Assembly (NCBI GenBank): GCA_026770025.1
Contig: JAMXDE010000012.1
Span: forward strand, 620,001 to 684,000
Length of the DNA stretch: 64,000 nt
Direction of reading: 5' to 3'
From: Craspedostauros australis
Taxonomy: Eukaryota > Bacillariophyta > Bacillariophyceae > Mastogloiales > Achnanthaceae
Both the position numbers and the translations under genes were made by a program. The notes under the pieces were generated by a model. That model saw nothing but the letters and a program-made list of their open reading frames with translations. It was not told where the DNA came from and ran no database searches. Every line of letters begins with the position of its first letter. Position 1 is the first letter of the stretch. Below are positions 33,665-44,818 of the stretch, one piece after another.

Positions 33665-34552
33665 ATGATCATGAACAGCAACAGCAAGCCAACCACATCC
33701 AGTGTCAAGCTCTCCCTTTTCCTTGGACTCCTCGTCCTCGCAGCACCATGCGCCAACAACCAAGCACAGGCATTCACCACAAGACAGCCAGCATCAGCCA
33801 ACACCCAGCTCTTCGCCACCATGTTCGAGTCCGAGCAACCATCGGCATCCCGTTTCGCATTCCTCCAGAACGCCAGACAAGCCATCTCATCCAACGTGCC
33901 ACAACAATCATTCCAGGATGCAGCCACACCTGCCGATCCTCTCTGGAGCACCACCGCCAACGCTGACGCCACACCATCCCTGCCATCAACGTCGACATCC
34001 CGACGTGCATGGATGCATTCCATGGCCGCATTGGCCGTCGCCGCCACATGCACAACGGAACAGAAGCAGCTCAACCTGTCGGACGAGCAACTGGCACAGA
34101 TCATCATCAGCGACATCGTCAACAAGAAGTCGCTCGTCACCGCCGATGTCACCAAATCCATCTATGACGAGCAGGCCACCTTCAAGGACGGATCCGACCT
34201 TGACGGCAAGTACTACCGCGAGCAATGGGTCCGCGGCTGCCGCATGCTCTTTGACGCAGCTGAATGCGAGTCGCGACTCATCGAGGACACCCTTTCGGTG
34301 ACCAAGCACGCCGTGACCTTCCGCTTCGAGGAGGACTTGACATTCCGCGGTCCATTCTCGCCCAAGTGCTTCCTGAGCGGAACCGTCGTCATGAAGCGCT
34401 GCCCAGTGTCCGGACTGATCAAGTCTTACGAGGAGATCTGGGACAAGGATGTGTCAAGCATCGTGAAGTCTGCGAAGCTTCAGGGCGGCAACCGCATGAC
34501 CGACCTCTTCATGGCTCGTCTTCAGTCTTCGGATGACAGTGTCATGGCATAA
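33665..34552 (+). CDS. Probable thylakoid-lumen SnoaL/NTF2-like protein, copy 3
   Basis: Protein identical to copies 1 and 2 (295 residues, bipartite presequence plus twin-Arg signal, SnoaL-like domain). Intact. Confidence 0.7.
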   Translation: MIMNSNSKPTTSSVKLSLFLGLLVLAAPCANNQAQAFTTRQPASANTQLFATMFESEQPSASRFAFLQNARQAISSNVPQQSFQDAATPADPLWSTTANADATPSLPSTSTSRRAWMHSMAALAVAATCTTEQKQLNLSDEQLAQIIISDIVNKKSLVTADVTKSIYDEQATFKDGSDLDGKYYREQWVRGCRMLFDAAECESRLIEDTLSVTKHAVTFRFEEDLTFRGPFSPKCFLSGTVVMKRCPVSGLIKSYEEIWDKDVSSIVKSAKLQGGNRMTDLFMARLQSSDDSVMA

Positions 34553-35107
34553 ACCAATGCGCTGCAGCACGACGAGGCTTGTTGTGAATCCTCACGCATC
34601 CCCGTGCACATACATTCTCGCACATCTCCACACGCAATTTTTCACGCAAGGAAGTGAATCTCATCACGACCGAGCACCAACACCAATACAGCAACCATCT
34701 ACACAGCAACCATACAGCACCCCATACACCATAGAACATAGAACATAGAATACAATAGAATACACTCAATAGAATACAATAGAATACAACAAAAAATACA
34801 ATACACAATCAACCACTCTACAATCATCATCTTGTGTTCGCAGAGCGTTGAGCAGTCTACTCTCTGCCATGGTGTCAAAATCACGCCACAAATCGCTTTG
34901 TCCTCAATGTGTGCGCGTCTCCATGCGATCGTTTCACATCCGTTTTGTTCGAAACCAATGCGTTCCACCGACAGCATACGACCACGTACAACCACACATG
35001 CCTTCACGACATTCATTGAACCTGACTTTGCATCACTCACAATTTCAACCATTGCAATCTCTGCAATGCATCGCAGCAACAAGAAGCAACAAACAACAAC
35101 AGCCAAG
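34553..35107. other. Spacer between lumen-protein gene and SIT, unit 3
   Basis: Identical to 4925-5479. The ATAGAATACA repeat cluster is at 34731-34798. No gene seen. Confidence 0.6.
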
Positions 35108-36632
35108 ATGGATCCCATTCAGCTCGTCAAGTCGGTGTACTCCACCGGACTCTTCATCTTCTCGATCACCATCGTCTGCGGACTCATCTTCAATGAGTAG
35201 ACCAAGGTCTCGTCCGAGGTCCACCCAGTGGTCGCCGTCGTCATCATGATCGCCACCCTCGTCTGGCTCAACATGGCGGAGGGAGGACAGGGTTCTCTCG
35301 TCGGTCTCCCACCAGTCGACCGCGACCTCTACGTCGAATCCCACCCAACCAGCCACAAGTGCACCTCCCTCGCCCACAAGGGTGACAACCTCGATCACTA
35401 CCTCATAGGACGTCAGTTCATGGTCCTCCTCATGGTCTTCACCATCAACCAGTGCGGTGCCCCGCTCGCCGACGCCGAAGTCTTCGGACTCCCAGACATC
35501 ATCATCCAGATCTTCCTCGGATCCGGAGCTGCCATGATCCTCATGGCCGCTCAAGCCGGACAGCTCAACTCCCAAGTCAACGCCTCCCTTTGCATGCTTG
35601 ACTGCGTCAACAACTTCTTCGCCGTCTTCACCCTCTATGTCGCCCTCGCCATCGAGTTCTCCGGACTTCTGCATTCGTGCTACCTCGTCCAGATGTTCTT
35701 CGTCTGAACCTCCGGCAAGGAAATCGAGTCGAAGGAACCACCACGCGACGGTGCCCAGAACCTCTTCTACTGGGGCCGCATCCTCATCTCCCTCGCCATC
35801 CTGTGCTACGCCATGGCCGTCACCCTGGTCGCCCTCTTCGATGGAAAGACCACCATGTGGGCCGGAGTGCCAAACGGAGTCGCTGTCATCCTCTTCTTCC
35901 TCTTCGTGTCCATCATCGGTATGCTCAAGGGTATGCAGATCGCCTTCTTCGCTGTCGCCAAACTTCCAAAGGAGGATCGTGGAGATCACCCAATGGCCCG
36001 CAAGCCCTGCGAGCTCCTCTTCCGCGGTGACGGACGCAACCTTCCAGGATTCATGATCGGACGTCAGATCTGCGTGACCATGTGCTTCTTCATCATCGCC
36101 CGTGTCACCACTCTCGATGTCGAGATCGGAACCGGCGAGAACATCTTCGGAGTCTCCGACAGCACCCAGGAATTCTTCAACACCGGGCTTCTCGGAGCCC
36201 TCATCACCACCATCATCGCCTCCATCACGTGGCAGCTGGTCGCATCGGTCTTCCCCATCGCCTTCCTTTCCAACCCAATCGTCTACATCTTCCTCCAGTT
36301 CTTTCTGTTGTTGGAACCCACCAGTATTTGCTCTGGAGCTTGGATCCTTGCCTCCGTCCACAAGGCCGTCTCTGGCTTCCAGCTCGATAAGGTGTGCATC
36401 GGCACCCCAGAGGAGCGCGCCGCCGGCATGAAGTCAGACCACAAGAGCAACCACAACCTGCATTTGGGAACCAACGTTCTTGTGATCAAGGCAGGTTCTA
36501 CCGCCGTTCCACGCGAGCACCTCGAGATGCAGAAGGCCTTGGCCGCCCAGCCAGATTCCTTCTCTTCCCGCCGCGAGCGCATCCTGTCCAACATCAAGGG
36601 ACTCCGCGAGGAGATCAATTCGTGCAGCAACG

Positions 36633-37424
36633 TGTCGAGATGTACATGTGAGTATATGTCAAGATGTACGTGTATATGTGCATCGTTCACCCGCTATTCT
36701 CTCATACGCACTTGGACGGTATAACTATACTCGTGTCGATAGTATACTGTGATTCGTCAGAATTACAGGGGAAATGGAACACACGAAAAGGGGCAAGATT
36801 TCTGGAGGAAATTTGCAAATAACGATTTCTGAGAGAATCAGAAGATCGTCCGTCCATGCGTTAATGGTACCAAGAGAATCTCGAGGTACTTCCCAACTAA
36901 ACCTCAGATGACGATATCATCTGACAGACTACTGCATCACCAATGGAACGTGACATCTGGAGAGCAGAAGGACGCCTACTGACGTCGACAGGATGTCAAC
37001 ATGTCACCACGTCGACAGCTGTCTCCAAGTCAGAGCAGGAGGCGAAGATACAATGACTCATGAAGATCACGGATACTGAAGGTGAACTTCAAATGGTAAG
37101 TACTCACGGAGTAGAAGCCAGTACTGAATGAACGGAGTGTCGAATGCGGAGCACGCATCGAACACGGAGTATCGTGTAGCATGAGCACATGATGTTGAGA
37201 GAGAGAGAGAGAGAATACAGAGAGGAGCGAGAGAGGATCTCGCGCACCGACTCATAGTCGGAGACCGAATCTACGAAACAGATTGAAGCACCGAGAGCAT
37301 CGGGCAAGAGAACGGCGTACACCGAGAGCATCGGAGTAGCCAAGTAATGAAATAGCAAACAGACGACTATCAACCAAGACCATCTTCCACGATCGTAGGT
37401 TACCGTGAGCGGAACTTGCCAACA
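36633..37424 (+). mobile_element. Solo LTR (first) in SIT copy 3
   Basis: 792-bp element of the same family as the one at 6466 (TGTCGAGATG...TTGCCAACA), flanked by its own 6-bp duplication GCAACG (36627-36632 and 37425-37430). The site is unoccupied in units 1 and 2, so this is an independent insertion. No coding sequence. Confidence 0.7.
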
Positions 37425-37452
37425 GCAACGACGACGATGATGTAGCCGTCTT

Positions 37453-38269
37453 TGTCAAGATGTACATGTGAGTATATGTCGAGATGTACGTGTATATGTG
37501 CATCGTTCACCCGTTATTCTCTCATACGCAATTGAATGGTACAACTACATTCGTGTCAATAGTATGCTGTGATTTGTCAGAATTACAGTGGAAATGTAAC
37601 ACACGAAAATGAGCAGAATTTCTGGAGGAAATTTGCAATCGACGATTTCTGGGAGAATTAGAAACATCGTCCGTCCATCCATCAATGAAGACGTATGGTA
37701 CCAAGCGAATCTTGAGGTACTTCCCAACTAAACCTCAGATGACGATATCATCTGACAGACCACTGCATCACCAATGGAACGTGACATCTGGAGAGCAGAA
37801 GGACGCCTACTGACGTTGACAGGATGTCATCATGTCACCATGTCGACATCTGTCTCCAAGTCAGAGCAGGAGGCGAAGATCCGATGACCGAAGGGCATCA
37901 AGATCATGGATACGGGAGATGCACTTCAAATGGTAAGTACTCATGGAGTAGGAACCAGTAGTGAATGAACGGAGTGTCGAATGTGGAGTACGCATCGAAC
38001 ACGGAGTATCGTGTAGCACGAAGTACACGATGCTGAGACAGAGAGAGAGAGAGAGAATACAAAGAGTAGCGAGAGAGCATCTCGCACACCGACTCATAGT
38101 CGGAGACCCAATCTACAAGACAAGTCAAACGCGCCGAGAGCATCGGGCAAGAGAACGAGCGTACACCGAGAGGATCGGAGTAGCCAAGTAATGAAATAGC
38201 AAACAGAACGACTATCAACCAACACCGTCATCCACGATCGTAGGCTTCCAATCACAGAACTTGCCAACA
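37453..38269 (+). mobile_element. Solo LTR (second) in SIT copy 3
   Basis: 817-bp element of the same family (TGTCAAGATG...TTGCCAACA), flanked by the 6-bp duplication CGTCTT (37447-37452 and 38270-38275). It is separated from the first by 28 bases of SIT coding sequence. It is more diverged in places than the other two and may be somewhat older. A third independent insertion of the family into SIT. Confidence 0.7.
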
Positions 38270-38499
38270 CGTCTTCGAGTCTGCCCTTCGCATGGAGACT
38301 GCCGCCATGAACAAGCTGAACCAGGACGAGGAGAACGAGAGCTCCGAGGCTGACGCCGATGAGGAGATGGGCGTCCAGAAATAAGCACGCCAATGTATGA
38401 TATTACACATGATAATCTGGCGCAACCACAGTGCGCCGCATCAACACATGGATCACGACACCGATGGTATGTCTGAGATGTATCGTGAATCTCAGACCA

Positions 38500-39226
38500 C
38501 GGCGCCGTTTTCCCCTGAACAAGACAAAGCGCATTCGCCTGCCCTGCTAGTCACAACATAAACTTGCAACCAACATAAGTTGGGATCAAAGTCAAATACA
38601 ACAATGGAATTGTACAGTCCACTGCACAACACCATCAAATAGCAACAACTGATTGGTCTTCCTTCAAATGGTGGACGAAGGGGTTTACTCCGTCCCATGA
38701 ATAGTATTCTAGATTTAACTCTTTAGGCTGTTCTATGTAGGCGACTACATGGAGTCTCTGACCTTGTTGTGTTACTGCGACAAACAATCTATTGACGCAG
38801 CTTACACCGGTCGTTGACCGAAACAATCGGACATTCCACAACACTCAACAGACTATGTATGTATTAACGGACTACATCGAACACTCTATGCATGACGGAC
38901 AAATCGAATTGCGTCCGTCCGGCAATGAGTCGAGCGAGTCCACATGTGCACAATCCGCGCCACAAATCGTGGTGTTCATGAAGAAGGAAGAGGAAGGCGA
39001 CCAAAATGGTGTGCACTGGTGGAAATGGAGGTCAGTCGCAACAAAACCACCCACCAACACACACGAACACACGAACAACACATGCTCAACAGGACTGAGC
39101 GCCAACGACTGAAGCAAAGGCTGCATCGACGATCAGGCATCGAGAATCAAAGGCCAAAGGAGGAAAGGCAAGCAAGGACGTAAACAACTGGAGAAGCAGC
39201 TCGGCAGAGAGTCGACAGAGACGAAA
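38500..39226. other. Single-copy spacer right of the array
   Basis: 727 bases with no recognisable gene. Homology to the array units ends at about 38499 (CTCAGACCA). The right part probably holds the promoter and leader of the gene starting at 39227; the leader is A-rich just before the ATG. Confidence 0.4.
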
Positions 39227-42200
39227 ATGAGGGCATCAAGACGCAGCAAGTCGAGCTCCAACAGCGGCATCCCAGCCGGGCACCAGCAGGAGAACAACCC
39301 GGAGCATCGGGAGTTCCTGATCCGCTCGCTGCGACGCAACGATGTGGACCTGGGCGCCATCATCGAGACCAACCGCAAGCTGCGCGACGCCAAGAAGTCC
39401 GTGGTGGAGTCCTGCGGTGGCGACATCCTGCTGGATATGGGCTGCGGCGATCTGAGGCTGGTGGACGATGAGCTGCTTTCTACGAAGCAGCATTGTCTGT
39501 CGCCGACGCAGAAGCAGATCTGCAGCCACTTCCTGCAGCTGATGAAGCTGCGGCGCAAGCTGGCCAACCGCCTCGCCCGGCGTCTCAACCGAGTCGCGCA
39601 GGCCATGGACGGGACGGACGTCAAGCCACCGCCGGCACCCAAGTACGGGGACCCCAGATTCAGCGTGGACATTGCAGCTGTCAAGAAGGCCATGCTGCGA
39701 TGGAAGACGATGGACGATGCCAGGGCCTGCATTGAGGCCTACCGCACCGTCACGCGCCAGATCTACTCCGCCTCCAGCGTGCCCATCGACACCAAACTCA
39801 CGCACGTGGACAAGTCCCAGGGCTCCACTGCTGCTATAGCGCCAACGCAGGGATCGGATGGAGCTGCCTCTCCCGACAAGCCTCCATCCGCCAACCCAAG
39901 CACCGAAACCAACGAGGCATCTGCCAAGATGCAGGACGGCGCTTCCGAACCTGCAGCTGCTGGCGCAGGCACCGAAGCAGATGCAGACGCCAATTCAAGC
40001 GCACCAGCAACGGCCAAGGCAACCACAACAGCGACAGCCACAACAACCGCCGTAAGCGAGAACGTGTCCGAACCTCCAGCTGTGCCATCCAACCCGACCA
40101 TCCCCAGTCAAGTGGGAGCAGCGTACAAGGCACTCATGGAGTTCTCCGATGCATACCAGATGAAATGGGACCCGGTGACAGGAAAATCCAAGTACCTCAT
40201 CAACGAAACCGAACACGAACCAGATTACACGCAGATCAAGTTCGGTGCGAGCATCGGGGCCGTCCACAACAGCATGAGTCTCAAGGACAAAGAGACCGAG
40301 CACAAGAGCTGGCAGACGGCCTTGCTGGGGAGGATCGTGGATCAGCCCACCTTCGCAGACCTTGGTCTCGAGCATCGCGTGTTCAACTTGGATGAACGCA
40401 GGAAGAGATGCCTTGAAGCAGATGGTGACGATGAAATCGACGTTGACATTGACGTTGCCGTTGCCGTTGAGCAGGATGCAAAGAATTCTCCGCAACCAGA
40501 CACCGAAGCTTCCGCTGACAAGGAAGCAACGGCCATGGATATTGAGATGGGTGACGGCACCGAGGACAAGGAAGACTCGAGCAAGGCAAGCGTTGACGGC
40601 AACGATACCACCGAAAAGGACACCAAGACTGATGGAAAGGCTGGTCCGGAAGACGAGAGCGCACGCATGGAAGTTGACGCTGCGGATCCGTCCAAGCCCG
40701 ATGTTCTCACATCTGATCAGGTACCGTCCAAAGACGAAGCCAAGGAGAGCAAAGAGCAAGTGAAAGAGGAGGAAACCGAAGATCAAGACGAAGACGGACA
40801 GAGAGGCGAGGATGGAAAACCGAAGGCAGAGGTGAACGTCAAAGCTGATGACACCGCGAAGGTTCCCGAAAAGGCCGACGAGAAGGAGGAGGAGGAGGTG
40901 CACGCAATGAAAATCGAAGAACCGAAGAGCACTTCGGACTCTGCAGGCAGTCCGAAAGCAGATGGTGCTGACACGAAGGATGTCGAACCGGCGAATGCCA
41001 CTGACACCGCGTCCGATTCCAAGAAAGACGCCAATCTCACGACCGACTCCAAGGAAGATGCGAGCGCCGATGCCAAGAAACTTGAGGAGGAGAGCAAAGA
41101 TTCCGTCAAGGAGCCAAAGCAGGGCGCAAAGGACGATTCTGATTCTCCAAAACAGAAGAGCAAGGGCGAAGACAAGGACAAGGCCCGGCCGGATGAATCC
41201 GATCAAGAGAAGGACAAGAAAATGGATGCGACAGCTAACGCTGACTCGAAGGCTGATGCTTTTTCCAAGGCCGATGTCACGACCAGTGATTCCATACCTG
41301 CAACTGGAAAACCAGACGCCAAGGATGATGCCGTCGAACCAGCGGATCTTCCCAAAAGTTCTGATTCCGTCAAAAAGGAATCCGAGGACAATGAGATGGA
41401 GGTAGACGCACACGACGTCAAAAGCGATCCGAAAGCAGAAGACAAGGCCCACGAAGAAGACCATGCCAAGACGGCTTCTGCTGCTGCTGACACCAAAGCT
41501 GAGGCTGCCAAAACAGACAACGCAAAGGACGGCGAAGGTATCAAGCCAACCCAGGCGATCAAGGCAGAAGGGGAGAGCCACGAGAGTGATGCTGCCAATA
41601 AGGGTTCTGCACCTGATGAAATGGCAGAGAAGGACACGAAGGAGGCTGATGTCAAGGATTCAGTTTTGAAGAAGGATGACAGCGATCGCCGCAGCAGCAA
41701 GAGCGACCATGAGGACGCAATGGATGTGGACACGGCCAAATCATCCTCAGCAGCAACTCCCGGGCCACCCCCTGCAAAAGCAGCCGCAACAACCACACCA
41801 GCCGAAACAGAAACAGAAGTAAAAACGAAAAAGGAAGAATCAGACACCGAGGCAAAGCAGTCGGAAGAGCAGAAGTCCGAGTCCCAGAAGGATGACACCA
41901 AAAAAGATGTCGACGAGGATGACAAGGAGCAGACCAAGGAGAGCACCAAAATAGACGTCAAGATGGACGACAATGGGGGCGAGGATAACAAGACTGAGAA
42001 AACCAAGGAGCAGGCAGAAACTGGACCCGATGTGAACAACAAGGACGTCGCACACAAGGTAGCCGATGACAGCGAAGCAATCAAGAAAGAGGACAAGGAA
42101 ATCACTGATAAACCCCCTGCCGATCAAGATGCAAAAGACAGCAAGGTGGCAGAATCGAAGGCTGGGTCCAGTGGTGGGAAGGATGATGATGCCGGAGTCG

Positions 42201-44818
42201 ATCTCAAAACAAGCAAGATGGAGACGCCAAAGACAAAGGATGACAAACCGAAGGAGCCAGAAACCAAGAGTAAATCAGCTGGCGATGATGATGGTGCTGA
42301 AACAGGCAATGATGCCACCGGCAAGGATCCAGATGCCAACAGTAGCAAAGGCAGGAGCAGCAGCGATGCTAAATCAACTGAAGACGGGACGAAAGAGACG
42401 CCAGATGAAACGACCACCACCGACGCTGCAGCGGCTGAAGACAACAAGGATGAGGACGCTGTGTCCAAATCAAAGGCAGAAACTCAACAAGCGACGGTGA
42501 AGATAGAGGCGGACAAGAGCGAGAGTGAAGAGAAGAAAACTGCAGACGCCGATATGAAGGTCGAGGAAGCTGATCCATCTCCGAAGCCCGAACCGAAGGG
42601 CGCCGCCGATGACAAGGCCGAAGTGGCGGACTCAAAGCCTGCTGACGATGTGAAAGATGAAGGTGAGAACAAGGATGCCAACGAAGACAGTGGCAACACG
42701 ATTGAAGAGATCAATGATAAGTCCACGAACGATGATGCCGTCAAGGACAGCAAGGACAAGTCCATAAAGACCGCCGAGGCTGATGATGCAAAACAAGATA
42801 TTGACGATACGCAAGCAAAGAAGACACCAGAAGACAAGGCAGAAGCCGATGCGAACGGTGTGGACGACATGGAGGTTGATGCCAAGACTGACTCACACAA
42901 AGAGGAGGAAGACAAGATGGACGAAGATACTGAGAAATTGAAGGAAGATAAAGCCGATAACGAGGAAGGCACGGACAAGGACAAAATCAAGGACGAAAGT
43001 GGGGGTGAGGGTGACGTCAAAGCCGATGTCAAGGTTGAAGCCGCGCCTGACAGTGATGAAAGTGCCAAGAAGCCTGAAGAGGCAGAGAAGAAGGCAGAAG
43101 CCGGAGATGCGGACAATGCGGACGAGAAGATGGAATCAAAAGATGCTGAGAAGGACGAGGCAGTTGCTGAAGATGCACCTGAAGACAAAGCCCAGGACGA
43201 TAAACAAGAGAACAAGGATGATCAAGACAGTGGAGAGAAGGACGATGTCGAGGAGGCTGTAACAGATGGGCAGGGAGACACCAAATCCAAGAATGACGAA
43301 GAGGTCAAGAACAAAGGAGAAGAAAACGAAGAGCAGGCACCAGATCCACCAAAGCGGGTGAAACCAATGAACTTGGCAGCGATCCCATCGTTCTACGAGC
43401 AGGACTTCAAGCGCATCAAGACCATCCACGCTGACCTCATGTCAGCATCGATTCAGGAACATAGGCAACGCAAACTGGCCGAAGTCAGTCACGACTACAA
43501 CAAGGGTAAGTACAGCTGCGCCAGATGGCCAAACCAGACCGGTCAAGGAACCGAGGAGGGTTTGCGTTCCCACACTTGCAAGTGTTGGTGCTGTGTGACA
43601 TGAGTGGACCTGCCGCACGTTGTTTTGCGCTCTGTTGCATTTCTTGACAGGCTGGGGTGCCTGATTCTGCTGCAGGGTTCCCTCGAGCTCCACGAAAATG
43701 CAGGTCGAGGTGTGACTGCATTTCTCTCCTCTACTCCGCAATTGTACAATACAATGCCATTTGCTTCCATCTTCTCACGTAACTGCCGACTATCGTTTGT
43801 GTGCCGTTGCCTATTCCATGCACCAAATACCTCCCTCGACCTCCGTATTCGCATAACACAACCTGTGCGACACCGCATGACTTGCAACACCGTCATGCCG
43901 TACGCCATGCCATGCCATGCCGTAAACTGCCATACCACAGCCTTCCAAATGTCTTCAAGATACCAGGAACGCATCCGTGCGTTGGAGCATCAGATCAACC
44001 TCAACCGTCACGAAAGCCGGGCAAAGTTGACGAAGCTGACCAACGAGTACAACTACCAGGTGACGATGAAGAAGAAGCAATGGTTGCAGGAGAAGAAGAA
44101 GTTCGACATGACACAGGCAAAGAGCGTCTTCCCGACCACGTTCCGACAGAACCCCGTGGGCACGCAAGCCACGGCCAACTTCCGGCGGTTGGGTGGCATA
44201 GCGAATTTGATCGGCACTTGCATGGCAGACATAGTGGACGCGACGACCATGATCACCGAGGGCAACGCCATGCGGCCGCAGAAGTTCCCACCGTTCAAGC
44301 CTCCTCCGGCACCTCCTTCCCTGTCGCCAGGTTCCGGAGAATCGCTGGCGCAGAAGGCAACGCGGTTGGATGAACAGCTGAGACATCAGCATCAGGAATG
44401 CGTGAACCGCCTGAAGCAAAGCGAAGAAGAGAGAAAGCGGGCGTGGAAGAAGATGGTGAAGACCAAGGCGGAATTCGAGATGCAGCCGATCCAGCAAGGG
44501 CGCCGCGGTGCTCGCTTCGACCCGTCGAACTATGTTGTTCAGATGCCAGGCCTCGGAGGTGGTCCGACCAAGGCGGCTTCACCACAACCAGTGGCCGCAC
44601 CCCGGCCACGGGCCCCGGCCTTCTCCACGGCATCGCCAGGTGTCAGCCAATCGAAGTACTCGGCGGCCCGCGTCCGCGCACGAATCTCCCAAGACGGGTG
44701 CGTCGCCCCGGTGTCGGAACCGAAAAAGACGAAGGACGGGCTGTACCAACGACCTGCCGGGAGAACACGCAAGGGAATGCAGTGGGATGCCGTCCGCGGT
44801 ATTTGGGCGCCGGAGTGA
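39227..44818 (+). CDS. Very large Lys/Glu/Asp-rich coiled-coil protein, function unknown
   Basis: Two exons, 39227-43505 and 43941-44818, joined across a 435-base intron (donor GTAAGT at 43506, acceptor ACCACAG before 43941; the phase matches and replaces the in-intron stop). The product is 1718 residues. Residues 1-180 are a folded-looking basic helical domain (HREFLIRSLRRNDVDLGAI, SPTQKQICSHFLQLMKLRRK, SVDIAAVKKAMLRWKTMDDA). Residues of about 200-290 are Ala/Thr-rich. About 400-1390 is one highly charged low-complexity tract of KD, KE, DD and EE words with scattered MEVD. The conserved C-terminal third starts at PKRVKPMNLAAIPSFYEQDF, continues as helices with YQERIRALEHQINLNRHESR, and ends in a tail RPAGRTRKGMQWDAVRGIW, a kind of RP.GR..KG..WD...G.W ending that I recall from other diatom proteins. 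No signal peptide; a nuclear or cytosolic place is plausible. I do not recognise the family. Confidence 0.8.

Larger units (their letters stand above)
35108..38384 (+). pseudogene. SIT: Silicon transporter (SIT) pseudogene, copy 3 (diverged 3' half)
   Basis: The 5' half is identical to copies 1 and 2, including TAG at codon 31. From about 35654 it is a separate SIT lineage. It keeps the segment AVTLVALFDGKTTMWAGVPN and the correct frame through LLFRGDGRNLPGFMIGRQ, both lost in copies 1 and 2. It has its own damage: TGG to TGA after QMFFV (35705-35707), and the second EGMQ motif reads KGMQ (MLKGMQIAFF), so a residue thought to act in silicic-acid binding is changed. Two solo LTRs split the C-terminal tail. 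The end (LRMETAAMNKLNQ...GVQK, TAA 38382) matches the family tail seen in copy 1. The middle open stretch (about 35708-36632) would give a protein lacking the first membrane segments, so function is unlikely. Confidence 0.9.
30204..38499 (+). repeat. Tandem array, unit 3 (partial, diverged right side)
   Basis: Third unit. It is identical to unit 2 at an offset of 14814 up to about 35653. It then becomes a diverged version: many synonymous changes in SIT, a 66-base segment absent from units 1 and 2, and two solo LTRs at other places. Homology to units 1 and 2 continues past the SIT stop for about 115 bases and ends near 38499. The ankyrin genes and the rest of the unit are missing. Confidence 0.9.

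Noticed and set aside
35045-36361. 438-codon Asp/Glu/Gly-rich open frame on the minus strand across SIT copy 3 (and shorter versions at 5417-6295 and 20231-21109)
   Set aside because: It is the antisense of a strongly codon-biased membrane-protein gene and has no family features of its own.
36633-38269. The two neighbouring LTRs in SIT copy 3 as the ends of one short complete retroelement
   Set aside because: Only 28 bases lie between them. These are SIT coding sequence, and each LTR has its own target duplication, so they are two separate insertions.
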